Shown here: piece by piece, positions 53,283 to 63,719 of the stretch
How positions within the stretch are numbered: position 1 is the first letter of the stretch
Layout of the letters: each line of letters starts with the position of its first letter
Assembly (NCBI GenBank): GCA_006503475.1
Contig: RSEH01000108.1
Coordinates: forward strand, 62,001-126,000
Direction: 5' to 3'
From: Stentor roeselii
Lineage: Eukaryota > Ciliophora > Heterotrichea > Heterotrichida > Stentoridae
DNA length: 64,000 bases
Program-made: the position numbers and the translations under genes
Notes under the pieces: model-generated
What the model was told of the DNA's origin: nothing
What the model saw: the letters and a program-made list of their open reading frames with translations, nothing else
The model's database searches: none

Positions 53283-53786
53283 ATGGAAAAAGAGTACCTC
53301 AAGTCTCTTAGCTTGAAAGATTTGAAAGAACTGGCAGAGTCTCAACATGAAACTTTAAGGCTGACAACGTCGAATGAACAGCAATTCAGACAAAAAGTCC
53401 TGAAAGTAAAAAAAGATTTAAAGGACTTCATGAAATCTGAAAATAGCAAATTCATCGAAATGGAAGACATTCAAGAATTCACGGCAGTGACAAGAAACAT
53501 CAGAAACCTGGGGTTAGGAATCATGGTACCTTCCTTTATAGCAGCTTGTTACCTGAAGCGTATTCCAGGTTTTCGTAAGATTTCAAGAAACTCCGAGATT
53601 TTTTTAAGACTTTTCATGTTTTTCGCACCTGTCGGTGGGATCTACAGTTACAGCATCGATCAAAACAACCGTTTTGCAGCTTATTTCGATTACAAATACT
53701 CTTACCGAGTCCAGAAGTTCAACCAGACGAAAGACCCTCGAGACATCAACCCTTATTACAAAGACGAGTCCCAAGTGTCTTCTTAA
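53283..53786 (+). CDS. Small membrane protein of unknown function, 167 aa
   Basis: An N-terminal amphipathic/coiled region (1-60) is followed by two hydrophobic segments, about 79-94 (LGLGIMVPSFIAACYL) and about 106-122 (IFLRLFMFFAPVGGIY). A polar tail rich in Tyr and Arg follows (FDYKYSYRVQKF). No known family recognised; a mitochondrial inner-membrane protein is one possibility. Single exon, 17 bp before the next ATG. Confidence 0.6.
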   Translation: MEKEYLKSLSLKDLKELAESQHETLRLTTSNEQQFRQKVLKVKKDLKDFMKSENSKFIEMEDIQEFTAVTRNIRNLGLGIMVPSFIAACYLKRIPGFRKISRNSEIFLRLFMFFAPVGGIYSYSIDQNNRFAAYFDYKYSYRVQKFNQTKDPRDINPYYKDESQVSS

Positions 53787-53803
53787 TAATCTTGATAATC
53801 AAA

Positions 53804-54826
53804 ATGAAATCCTGCAACGTCCTAACCGAGGACAACGGCGTCCTTCTCACAAGCAAGTCTTCTGAAACCCGCGGGTGCCCTGCTTCAAACGTCTTATCCA
53901 ACAATGAAAAAAGACTCTGGATCAGTCTTCCAGGCCTCCCGCAAGAACTCGTCTTTGACCTGAGCCGTGCAAAGCTTCGGCCTGAATTGTGCAAAGGCTT
54001 CGGGTGGTTCTGTTGGCACTCTTATAAATCTAACCCTGCACTTGTCGAACTCTGGGCAAGTCAAGATGGAACCCGCTGGACTCAATGGGCAGAGTTTCAG
54101 GCGAAAGCGGAAAGTGGAGAGAATTTGTTTCGAATTAAACCTTTGCCGAAAATGTTTTTGTTTTTGAAAGTAGTTATTCGAGAAACTTTTGGAGCTGGAA
54201 ATACTTATATGAATCAGGTTCTTTTGTATGAAGAATTTTCTGAAGTTTTGAAAAGTGAGGAACAGAATTTTGAATTGTTTAAAGGAACAAATTTTAGTAG
54301 TTTTGAGGAAAATGTGAAAAATTTGGCGGATTTTGAAAATAGTTTGGTGGGAAAAGGGGTTCCTATTGGAAGGCCACCGCAGATGGTGACTAAAGTTGAT
54401 GAAGTTGGAAAGATTCGAAAGGAAATCAAGGGTTGGGCGCGGGATATGGAAAATATGCAGAAAGCGATTGAAAATATTGCTAATCAAGTTGAAAGGATTG
54501 GTGAAAATGTCAGTTTTCGTGGAAATAGAAGTTTGATACAGGAGATTAAAGATGAACTTGGAAAAACTAATCGATCTGAAACTGAAAGTTTAAGGGCTAA
54601 TGTGAATGATAGGCTTGAAAGTGTTTTTAAGAGTGAAATAGAACGTTGGCAAAAGAGAGTTTTGGAACCTGATTTTTTAATGATTAATAGAATGATTGGA
54701 GCATCGAGCAGATGTCCTCAGGAGATTCTTGGAAGAATTGATGAGAAACTTAGGAGGAAAGCCTTTTTGATTAGGAAAAAAGATATTTTGCAGAAACTTG
54801 CGGGGTATAAACCGAAAAGGAATTAA
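53804..54826 (+). CDS. F5/8C- or DOC-like jelly-roll protein with coiled coil
   Basis: Encodes 340 residues. ATG at 53804 is used because the upstream in-frame start is TTG. Residues about 30-145 fit a galactose-binding-like beta sandwich: VELWASQDGTRWTQWAEFQ and LFLKVVIRETFGAGNTYMNQ are typical of F5/8C, DOC1 or CEP104-type domains. Residues 150-335 are helical with a coiled coil (RDMENMQKAIENIANQVERI). The absence of a signal peptide argues for an intracellular role, perhaps ciliary or centrosomal. The orthologue is not certain. Confidence 0.6.
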   Translation: MKSCNVLTEDNGVLLTSKSSETRGCPASNVLSNNEKRLWISLPGLPQELVFDLSRAKLRPELCKGFGWFCWHSYKSNPALVELWASQDGTRWTQWAEFQAKAESGENLFRIKPLPKMFLFLKVVIRETFGAGNTYMNQVLLYEEFSEVLKSEEQNFELFKGTNFSSFEENVKNLADFENSLVGKGVPIGRPPQMVTKVDEVGKIRKEIKGWARDMENMQKAIENIANQVERIGENVSFRGNRSLIQEIKDELGKTNRSETESLRANVNDRLESVFKSEIERWQKRVLEPDFLMINRMIGASSRCPQEILGRIDEKLRRKAFLIRKKDILQKLAGYKPKRN

Positions 54827-55248
54827 TGTAATTAGAAGGATTGAGATGGTTTATTTGATGAGTGGCAATTGAGGTAGTGTGATTTATTAAAATTTTTATT
54901 AGATGTTTGGAGAATCAAAAGTTTATTGTTTAAGTTTTGAGGAAGAGTTTTTGATAAACATTTACTTGAAAAATAGAAAAAATGGCAATTTTTATCAATA
55001 CCAATAAAGGTGAATTATTTCAACAAAACTTGATTCTAAATGTTTGAACTTAAAATATAGACTGAAGGTAAATACTTCAAGAAATATTAAGTTATTTCTA
55101 CCTATTTCTGATACTATTCCTAGATTTTTCGGTAATCCTTATTCCAAGATTAAAATACAAGTGAATGTATTTATTTAAAGATATAAGTAAATATATATTA
55201 ATCTGCTAAAATCAATTCAAACATGAAAACTAATCATTACTCAGCGAT
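54827..55248. other. AT-rich spacer between convergent genes
   Basis: About 420 bp, AT-rich, no gene, RNA or repeat supported. Confidence 0.5.
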
Positions 55249-58200
55249 TTACACCCAAGTAGGAACAAGAGAGTTACTTGCTGGGGTAATTTTAAAATTT
55301 TTAACTTTAATCCTCAGGTCTTCAAACTCAGATTTCCTTTTTTGAAAATCTTCTAACATTTTTTTCTCAAATCTCTTAATTGCTAGTTTTTTCAGAAAAA
55401 CTAATTCAACTTTTTCCACAAGGTTCATCACGCCAATGAAAGCTGCCATAAGTCCAAAAACCGAGCCAAGTAAACTTCCGATAAATCCAAGCCAGTCCTG
55501 CTTGATAAGTCTTTGAGTTTCCATCGCGTTTTCACTTTGGACTAGGACAACTTTTAAAGCAAGTCCGTTTAAAATGTTTACTCTGTCTTTTACTTACCTT
55601 TCATAATTCGCAAGCGACCCAATCTTCGGCTCTTCATAAGAAGAAATATGAAATCCAGTTATTTTCTCTTTCCACTTACTTGATTCTGAGCGGAAGACCT
55701 GAATAAGAGATACAGATGGGGTGAAACGATATGAAACTATTGAGGGGTCATACCCTCTAAAGACAGTATCAGGTGAAGAAGTAGTGAAAGTCATCATTTG
55801 GCTGCTAATTTGATTCGGTATAGAAGAGTCAGCAGTGATATTAATCGTAATTGAAGACGAATAGCTTCTATATTCCTTAGAATTTACAAAAATTTCAGCT
55901 TTTTCTGAAACAATTTTCATTTTTTCATATACCACAAGTATGCTACAAGTTTCAGTTGTAACTTTGCAGGTCATTTGATATTTGAGATAATCCAGACCTA
56001 CATCTTGATAATGAATATCTGGATGACACGAGTCATTTTTAACACACTCTCCTCCATAAATATAAAAACTGATGTTTAAAGATAAAGAATCTGAGACTAT
56101 TTCCTCCTTCAAAGTAACAACTGGAATCAGAGCACGGTACTCCTGCAAGTTGTCCATTCGAAATCCAATAAGCGCACTGATCACCAAAACCAAAGCGACC
56201 AACAAAAAGATGACAGAAAAGATTCCTCCAATGGGAGTTTTGTTATAGATGATAGGAATGCCAAGACACTTATTATGTTCTTTAGAAAAAACATCAATAC
56301 AGCTCAAGTAGTTCCAAACCACACGATAAAAGAAAAGGCTGCAAGCAAGAAGAGTGAGTAAAGCGGAAAAACAGAGCCAAAGAGCTTTGTTGACTTTTAG
56401 GATGGTCTCCTTGTCGCTGCTGTATTCGTCTGGCTGGACTGACTTGTTGTAATCTAGAATAATATCTCTATGAGGAAAAATTGAACCGATGGGGCACTTG
56501 AAGCCATTTGGACAGTCTAAACAATTGAAAGCTCCTTCAACGCTTGAAAATGTTCCATATGGGCAAGGAATGCATTGGTCTATATTTGAAGACCCGAGAG
56601 TTTTGCTAAAACTTCCTTTTGGACAGTTAACACAATTCTTTTTATCTGAATATGTTCCCTTCCCACATAATTTTCCTGTAGAATCAAACCCATCGCTATA
56701 GTCAAGTGAAAAATTTGGAACATCGGTTACTTCAACTTTAAAGAGATTGTTAGAAACGATTTTTAGAGTTTTGTAATGCTCGATTTTGCCACCTCCTCCG
56801 AAAATATAAAGAGATTTGTTGAAATGGGCTATAGAATGGTCGTAAATATTCAGATCTGAAGGTCCTTCCAGAAAATCACAGTTGTTGTCTTCGAGATTGA
56901 AAAGAGTAAAAGGTTTCAACATGTTGCTATTGTAAATGTGTCCTCCAAATGACAAGATTTTGTTTCCTTGTTTCCAAGATGAAGACTTGGCCTTGATGAT
57001 GCAGGCCGTGTTTTTCACCTCTCGAATGGTAGCATTGTAAGAAAGAGATTCATTAAAGAACCTGATGGTTATTGTGTAGTTACTCGGGGTTGAAACGAAG
57101 TCCATGCCGCCTGTGAAGATGATTTCCGCGACATTCTCCTCTATTTCTTGCGCCCAGCACTTAACACTATTGAAGTTATTTTTCGTGAGTTTTACTTCAA
57201 GTATCTTCAATTCATTATCCTCGAAATTATAAACCCAGATATCATTAAAACCTTTATCATAACTTTTTCCTCCAATAATAAACAACCAGTTGTTTAAAGA
57301 CACAAGGCAAGCCGAGTTCCTTCCTTGGATCAAAGTCCCTGAAGGCGAAATTTTATACCACTTTAAATACGGTTCATGAAAAAAATACAAATCATTCAGC
57401 AACCCGCCTTCATTTTCCCCTCCAAAGACCACAAAGCGATTTCCACCAATTTTAGTTGAAGCGAAATGTTTTCTCTTTGTAGGGACTTCCCCAAGAGGAG
57501 TAACAAATTCCCAAGTTTTATGAATCAAGTCGAATCTCCACATATCAGAGTAAATATTTTCAGTATCGTGTAAATATCCTGAAGTACCTCCAAAGACGTA
57601 CATGAAAGTGTTGATCACATGAGCACAATGTGAAAATCTTTCAGTAGGAGTTAAGAAGTTTTTGCTGAGTTCTTGAACTTTTATGGGATCTTGAGAGAAA
57701 TCAAGGGTATATACTGAGTTGAAAATGCCTTTTTCATCTCGGCCGTATAGATAGTAGCCTTTTGACCCGATTAGGACTGAAGCTGACAAAACTCTGATTA
57801 ATTCAGCACTGAGGCTCACTAATGACCATTTTTTTCTCTCGAAGTTAAATTTGTTTACTTTGTTAGAAGCTGATTGAGTTTCGATGATTGCACCGAAGAG
57901 GATGAACATATCTCCATTGTAGACGAAGACTGAGTGAAGACTTATCGGAGGGGGTTTTTCGCCGATAGTTTCTACGACTTCCCATTCCTCAGAGTTCAAA
58001 TCATATCTGTAGAGGTTGTTGTCATAGGCTTCACCGTCTGAACTACTTCCGAAGTAATAAAGAGATTCGTTATAATAAGCAAGGGTGCACTGCATCCGAT
58101 TTTTAGGCATTTTTCCTGAATTTTTCATTTTCGTTGAATGAAGATTTTCCATATCAATTCTGCTTATAACTTACAAATATAAATCGTTGTTGTATCCTTT

Positions 58201-58659
58201 TTCAGTTATCCCTCCAAAGATACCGACATAGTTAATTCCCTTGAAATTGAATGAGGAGTACCCTGCGTTTATGATATTTCCAACTAAACTACCTGAAATT
58301 TTTTCGTAAGTCCAAGATGATGTGTCGAGATTAAATGCAAAAACATCTGAACAGGTCCCAAAGACAAAGATTTTTCGGTCTTGTCTTAAGAATAAAAAAT
58401 GACCTTCGTAGGAACTTGGCTTCATTTCAGATGTCGATCGAATTGTGTGAAATTCGTTCGTTTTCAAGTTGAATGAACGCACTTGTGAATGAGCGAAATC
58501 AGATGAGGACTCTCGACCACCTATTGTGATTATCTGATCGTTTTGAATGTCGTAAACTGCTGATGAGTCTATCATCGCTCTTGGTGGAGACTTGGATTGA
58601 GGGATCTGGGTCACTTCAAATGAAAAGATGGACTGGAGCAAGATTAGAATCCTCATCAT
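55249..58659 (-). CDS. Kelch / Cys-rich / multi-pass membrane protein (three exons)
   Basis: Exons 58659-58175, 58159-55598 and 55582-55249 join across two 15-nt introns into one 1126-residue protein. A signal peptide (1-15) leads into about ten kelch repeats (about 20-620; for example KINTFMYVFGGT-like GG motifs), which would form one or two beta-propellers. A Cys-rich ephrin-receptor-like (GCC2/GCC3) segment follows near 655-710 (CPKGSFSK, CPYGTFSSVEG, CPNGFKCPIG). There are two membrane spans near 753-776 and 804-828, a ~215-residue loop with Cys residues and N-glycosylation sites, a third span near 1046-1067 in the last exon, and a charged coiled tail. External kelch and Cys-rich domains suggest a surface or vacuolar receptor/adhesion protein; channel-like topology is only a thought. 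Confidence 0.82.
55583..55597 (-). other. 15-nt intron
   Basis: GTAAGTAAAAGACAG on the minus strand: GT..AG, A at position 10. It removes a TAA and joins the long middle exon to the C-terminal membrane span. Confidence 0.85.
58160..58174 (-). other. 15-nt intron
   Basis: GTAAGTTATAAGCAG on the minus strand: GT..AG, A at position 10. It removes a TAA and joins the signal-peptide/kelch exon to the middle exon. Confidence 0.85.
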
Positions 58660-59308
58660 TTTGTGGTTTATTAAATCAAAATTTTTTCTTAAATTTTTGA
58701 TTCAATATTTGAGGTTTAATGATTATTTTTAAATCATTTATAGATATTACTACAAGCATTACTTTAAGGACCTTATAATAATTACAATTATACCAGGGTA
58801 GCAAGTTTTAGAATATTGGAAGGTTATTTTATTTAAATTCACGAATCTCTTTGTTTCAATTTATTATGTTTAAGTTAATTATTTGGATAGTTTTATGAAT
58901 TTCTGGGTGAGTTTAAAGTTTTAATTGATTATATCAGCTTAATTCCTGATATCATGGAATTAAAAACGCTTAGATTATATATTCGGTCTTTTAAAATTGA
59001 ATGGAATGTCTGAAGATTTATTATTGAAGTTGATTATAAGATTTAAGCTTTTGTAGTTAAAAAAAACTCAAATTATTTGGTAAAGTGTTGTTTATATTTT
59101 TGATTTTGTTATATAGCTAAGTATTCAATGAAGAAAATTTTTTTTTACTTTGAATAATTTATCAAAATCTTAAGATGCAATTAATACAAATAGATGATAT
59201 GAAATCAAAAAATATATTCTATTATATCAATAAAATTCTTTAAACATTTCCTTTTACTTTTCTTAAAAATTATTTCTAATTTTACTCAATCATTATTTAA
59301 ACACCTAC
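58660..59308. other. AT-rich spacer
   Basis: About 650 bp, very AT-rich, lying between two minus-strand genes. No gene, repeat or RNA could be supported. Confidence 0.5.
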
Positions 59309-60142
59309 TTATTTATTATTGATAGAACCACTAGGCACAAAGCAATAATATTCTTCATTTTTTCTATTTAGGACAAGTTTAACATCTTGATGATTGACAA
59401 AAATCAGAAAATTGCAAAAGCCCTCAAGACTATTGATGATAAATGCAATAATATTAACTTCAGGTATATTTTCACCAAACTCTTCAATCACCCTGCATAT
59501 AGTGATAGGTGTATAAACAATAAAAAGCATCATAGGATAATATTTTATCCTTTTAATTAATTGATCCTCTGCTCCTCCAATGAGAATTGTGAGTTTTTTT
59601 GAAACAAGTAATGAAATAAAAGTATTATAGCTTATAGTTCCCCATACCAGACAATAAGCCAAACCTATTCTGAGCAGCAATGACTCTTTTTCATTAGATT
59701 TCTCGTTTTTGATCCAGCACCATGCACCTGACTTTCCATAAAAACCAAATTCAAGTGGAATTAAACTTAATGCAATACAGAAAACTATGATAATGGAAAA
59801 TGGCACAGTAAGACCGTATTTTAGTGGAGAATTTTCTTTTATTACAACTGAGTACATTTCGAATGAGATATACGAGAGCCAAAACATGTTTACTATGGCA
59901 GTAGTTTGGTTTATGAAACCTTGTATTGTACATAGAAGCTGGGATGATAATATTACTGCAGGAATGATTCGATTGAGAAATAGAGCGAATTCTATAATTG
60001 ACAAAACTAGAACTAGTTTAAAGTGACTATTTCTTCTAATAAATTCAGAATAAATGCAAACTATGATTATAAAGAAGCAGGAAAGAAAGCTTAGGCATGA
60101 GAATGGTAATACAATATAATAATCAAGGTATGCTATTCCCAT
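59309..60142 (-). CDS. cAMP-receptor-like seven-helix GPCR
   Basis: Encodes 277 residues with seven hydrophobic segments (about 9-31, 43-64, 72-95, 109-131, 158-179, 200-222, 232-250) and short loops. The second extracellular loop holds GKSGAWCWI, a hallmark of class E (cAR/CRL) receptors known from Dictyostelium and ciliates. The C-terminal tail is short and basic (VKLVLNRKNEEYY). Ligand unknown; coupling to a heterotrimeric G protein is expected only from the family. It sits in an AT-rich island between long spacers. Confidence 0.78.
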   Translation of the reverse strand: MGIAYLDYYIVLPFSCLSFLSCFFIIIVCIYSEFIRRNSHFKLVLVLSIIEFALFLNRIIPAVILSSQLLCTIQGFINQTTAIVNMFWLSYISFEMYSVVIKENSPLKYGLTVPFSIIIVFCIALSLIPLEFGFYGKSGAWCWIKNEKSNEKESLLLRIGLAYCLVWGTISYNTFISLLVSKKLTILIGGAEDQLIKRIKYYPMMLFIVYTPITICRVIEEFGENIPEVNIIAFIINSLEGFCNFLIFVNHQDVKLVLNRKNEEYYCFVPSGSINNK

Positions 60143-60820
60143 TTTATATGAAATATGTAATTTCTCGATAAGAATCTTATTACTCTTTGCAACTAAAATG
60201 ATATATTAATTTATTACTTTTCCCTGAATTCAACAATCTAGAATCTTAAACTTATCGAAAATCTTGAAGTTACATGCTAAGTCAGAGTTTCTGATCAATA
60301 TACGAGATTATTTTGAAGCATGATTCTCAAATGTCTTTATTATATTTAAATCTATTCCTCTGATGATAGTATAGCAGATTATTGATTTTCGAATCAAAAA
60401 TTATATTATTAAAGACATCAACTATTTAAATAAAGCTTTTAACATAATATATGAACTATTTCTATTTGTTTCACAAAAGATTACCTTTGCGAAATTACAT
60501 TCGAAGTATTTTTTTTACCTTCATAATATTATTAAGCGCCATTCGATTAATTTGATTAAAAGGAATATGTCATCATCATTCCATACAAACATAAAGGGTA
60601 GTTATAAATAATTTTATAATAAATTGAATTCAATATCAAAAAAAAGAAATACAGAAATACTCAAACATCAATATAAAACACTAAATAGCTGAAGAAATTG
60701 ATTATGTAAATGAATTTGATCAATATCTTAAAAATAACTCTCATGTCATATTTAGATACTAACAAAACTAAAATAATTCTATATTTCCATTATACTAAAT
60801 TATAGACACTTACTATAAAA
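60143..60820. other. AT-rich divergent spacer
   Basis: About 680 bp between the divergent GPCR and RING-like genes. No gene, RNA or repeat supported. Confidence 0.5.
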
Positions 60821-61984
60821 ATGAAAAGAGGATTCGAATTTAATTTTAACCCTGAGTTGAAAGCAAGTGTTAAAAACTCAAGCCAATATCTCAAAAAAAA
60901 AGATTCGAATATAAAAGCAAACGATACTAAAATCGAGAATATATCAAAAGAAAAAGAATCAAAAATAAATCCAAGTCAAAATATAATGATCATTCAAAAT
61001 GATTCCAAAGAAAAAGAAACAATCCCCACAAGAGAATTCATGACACCAAGCAATATCCAAGCTTTGAAGCAAGAAAGAGGTAGAAGTTTTCAAAATTCAA
61101 ATAATATTCGTTGCTTTAGTTGTAATGAGAGTCTTAAGGCAAACAAAAATCTATTATTTCACTGCAAAGCGCATATTTATTGCAATGTTTGCATAACTAA
61201 ACCTATAAACCCAGAAAAAATCAGAAGAGAATGCACAAAATGTTTCGACGAACTGCAAACTCGGTGCCCTAAAAGTAATTTAAGAAGTCAAAGTAAACCT
61301 TTCAATCAACTTGACGACTCTATAAATAAATTTTCAAATACCTCAGTTATATCTCATCGAGAATTAGAAATATCAAAGCTTCCAAACAATAGATTTAATA
61401 TTACTGGAGCACAGACACCAGTTTCTAGATATAATGAAAAGATCTACCAAAAAAATGTTTTCATGCCTTTTCATAGAGTAGATCACTATCAAAAAGAGTA
61501 TTATACTAATAGAATAAACACAAGCAATCTCTCTACAGTGAAAAATTCAAACCTCATCTATTCAAGATTAAGTTCGAAGGATTCAGATCAAAATCAAAGC
61601 ATTTTACCGGTGGTGCCTGATTGTAATAACTGTAGAGGGAAGAAACAAGTTAAAGGATTTATGTGCAACCACAATTTTTGTAGTGTTTGTTTAACTTATA
61701 GTTGCTGTTCAAATATTTATGATTTTTTTTTACAGCATAAAGTATTTTCTGGGATCATTAATTACTCTTTCACTTATTATTGCCCAATATCTACTTGCAA
61801 CTCTATCATTTCAGTTCCAACTGCAATGATTATTAATAATTTAAAAGGGTTTAAGACTGATACTGGGATTTGTGAGAAATTCAAGAAATTTGACGGAATT
61901 TTGATATATTTTGAAAATAATATGAGAACTGCTGAAAAATGGATTGCATTTTTTGATGGCTTTGCTTTTGAATTTATAATTTGA
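60821..61984 (+). CDS. RING-like zinc protein, 387 aa
   Basis: A basic, Asn/Lys/Ser-rich disordered N-terminus (1-100) and a disordered middle are interleaved with two Cys/His clusters. The first, about 104-145, reads CFSCNESLKANKNLLFHCKAH then CNVCITK and CTKC. The second, about 270-330, reads CNNCRGKKQVKGFMCNHNFC then SVCLTYSCC and CPISTCNS. CNHNFCSVCL is RING-like, and the spacing resembles the RBR-like proteins at 9290 and 20388, so it is a likely relative without a PARP domain. E3-ligase function is inferred. Ends in TGA. AT-rich codons. Confidence 0.6.
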   Translation: MKRGFEFNFNPELKASVKNSSQYLKKKDSNIKANDTKIENISKEKESKINPSQNIMIIQNDSKEKETIPTREFMTPSNIQALKQERGRSFQNSNNIRCFSCNESLKANKNLLFHCKAHIYCNVCITKPINPEKIRRECTKCFDELQTRCPKSNLRSQSKPFNQLDDSINKFSNTSVISHRELEISKLPNNRFNITGAQTPVSRYNEKIYQKNVFMPFHRVDHYQKEYYTNRINTSNLSTVKNSNLIYSRLSSKDSDQNQSILPVVPDCNNCRGKKQVKGFMCNHNFCSVCLTYSCCSNIYDFFLQHKVFSGIINYSFTYYCPISTCNSIISVPTAMIINNLKGFKTDTGICEKFKKFDGILIYFENNMRTAEKWIAFFDGFAFEFII

Positions 61985-62525
61985 GTAGAGATAGGTATTT
62001 TTTTTAATATTGTTAGTTTTAACTTTAATTGATGCATTTAAATGATTCTTAGATTTTTTGTTTTTGAGACAGACAAACAAGATAAAATTAAAGTAATTCT
62101 AGTTGATTAGAATACTCTTTTCATAAAAATAAAACTTTGTTTGTAAAGAGAGATTATCTATAGTTATTTAATATAGAACTTTTTTTACCATAATTCCTTT
62201 GAATAGGCTCAACACAAAGTTTTTTAGACCAGCTGAATATTTGGTATCCTTTATGAGTTAAGTAATATTCAGTTGTTTCTAATGAGATATTGCACTTTTA
62301 TATCAAAGATGATGAGCCTTTATCCAGTTTATTTGGTCCGAATAGCTTCAATATATTTCAAACCTTAATTGAATCCACAAGTAAAAAAAATTAGAAGACT
62401 ATCCGTACTAATGATTTATTTGATCAATGAATTAACCAATAATTTGAATTGAAGTCACTTAAGCATTGTTCAGAGGGATTATTCATTTTCGCGAAATTAA
62501 ATAAATTAATTGTTCTTGATTTATA
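61985..62525. other. AT-rich spacer
   Basis: About 540 bp between two plus-strand genes. No supported gene, repeat or RNA. Confidence 0.5.
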
Positions 62526-63719
62526 ATGGGAAATTGTACTAAGTATAAAGTTAGACACAATTTTACGATTACTGATGATTATAAAGAAGACAGAAAAATC
62601 CTGCTAAACTCTTTGTTTAAACAAGTTTATATCGATAAGAGCTGTAAAAATGAAGAAATTTTAAAAATTTCTCTAGAGATAAAAAATCTCAACAGTCTGA
62701 TTTATAGAATGAGAAATGAACATGACGAAAAACAACTGGACTGCGCATTAGGAGCTGTCATAGGAGCTTTTATCGGAGATTCTCTCGGTTCCTCGCTTGA
62801 GTTCAAACAAAACATCTCTTCTCAAGCTCTAAATCTCGCTCTTGAAATGAAAGGAGGAGTATTCGGTAACGGCCCAGGGCAAGTGACAGACGACTCAGAA
62901 CTTGCAATGTGCTTATTGAATGGCATTTCTGATAGTCTTCCACTCTGGAACGGAGATTCTGTCGCTAAATACTACCGAGACTGGATCCTAAGTCATCCTT
63001 TCGATGTAGGAAGCACTACTCGAAAAGCTTTTCGTTTACTTCCCGATCATCAAGACTCGCACGGTCTAGCAGATGTTGCGAGAAAGTGCGCAAGTGAAAG
63101 CAACCAGTCATCTCTCAGCAATGGAAGTTTCATGCGTTCCTCTCCTTTAGCAGTATTTTGTAGACATTTCGAACCTGACCTGATCAACTGGATCGTCACA
63201 GAAGACGTGTCAATGACTCACCCAAAAAAAATCATTCAAGAGGCAGAAACTCTTTACATCATTTGCATCGCTCATCTTATTCAAAACCCTCAAGACAAGG
63301 CAGGAGCTATTCAAAAAGTTCAAAATTATGCAAATTTTAAATGTGAAGATGAGGCAAGATTGTGGCTTAGTGATTGCTTTCGTCCAGATAAGGAAATGAA
63401 GGGAAATTTTAATATTGGTTACGTCAAAATCGCATTTGATCATAGTTTCAGAGAACTTAGAAAAGAAAAAGTTAACTTTTTTGAAAGTATGAAAAGGATT
63501 TTAATACTTGGAGGAGATACTGATACGAATGCTGCAATTGTTGGAGCCATGGTTGGAGCTTATGTTGGGTATAAAGCTATTCCTAATCAGTGGAAGGAAA
63601 AAGTTGAGGGGTATACTTATGAAAGGGAACAAGGAATAAAAAGACCTTATGAGTTTCTTGATCAGACTAGAGTCAAGGGGTTAGTTGAAAAAATATTTTG
63701 GGGAGTTATGGAAGATTGA
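62526..63719 (+). CDS. ADP-ribosylglycohydrolase family protein
   Basis: Encodes 397 residues of the DraG/ARH fold, which removes ADP-ribose from proteins or other acceptors with bound divalent metal. The core starts near residue 70 (LGAVIGAFIGDSLGSSLEF). Metal ligands are visible in VTDDSELA (Thr121, Asp122, Asp123) and GGDTDTNAAIVGAMVGA (Asp331, Thr332, Asp333). All three canonical sites (GDxxG, TDD, DTD) are present, so the enzyme looks active. The N-terminal ~65 residues are an extension starting MGNC, a candidate for myristoylation and palmitoylation. It could oppose the PARP-type protein at 20388-21866, but that link is inference. Ends in TGA. Confidence 0.88.
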   Translation: MGNCTKYKVRHNFTITDDYKEDRKILLNSLFKQVYIDKSCKNEEILKISLEIKNLNSLIYRMRNEHDEKQLDCALGAVIGAFIGDSLGSSLEFKQNISSQALNLALEMKGGVFGNGPGQVTDDSELAMCLLNGISDSLPLWNGDSVAKYYRDWILSHPFDVGSTTRKAFRLLPDHQDSHGLADVARKCASESNQSSLSNGSFMRSSPLAVFCRHFEPDLINWIVTEDVSMTHPKKIIQEAETLYIICIAHLIQNPQDKAGAIQKVQNYANFKCEDEARLWLSDCFRPDKEMKGNFNIGYVKIAFDHSFRELRKEKVNFFESMKRILILGGDTDTNAAIVGAMVGAYVGYKAIPNQWKEKVEGYTYEREQGIKRPYEFLDQTRVKGLVEKIFWGVMED

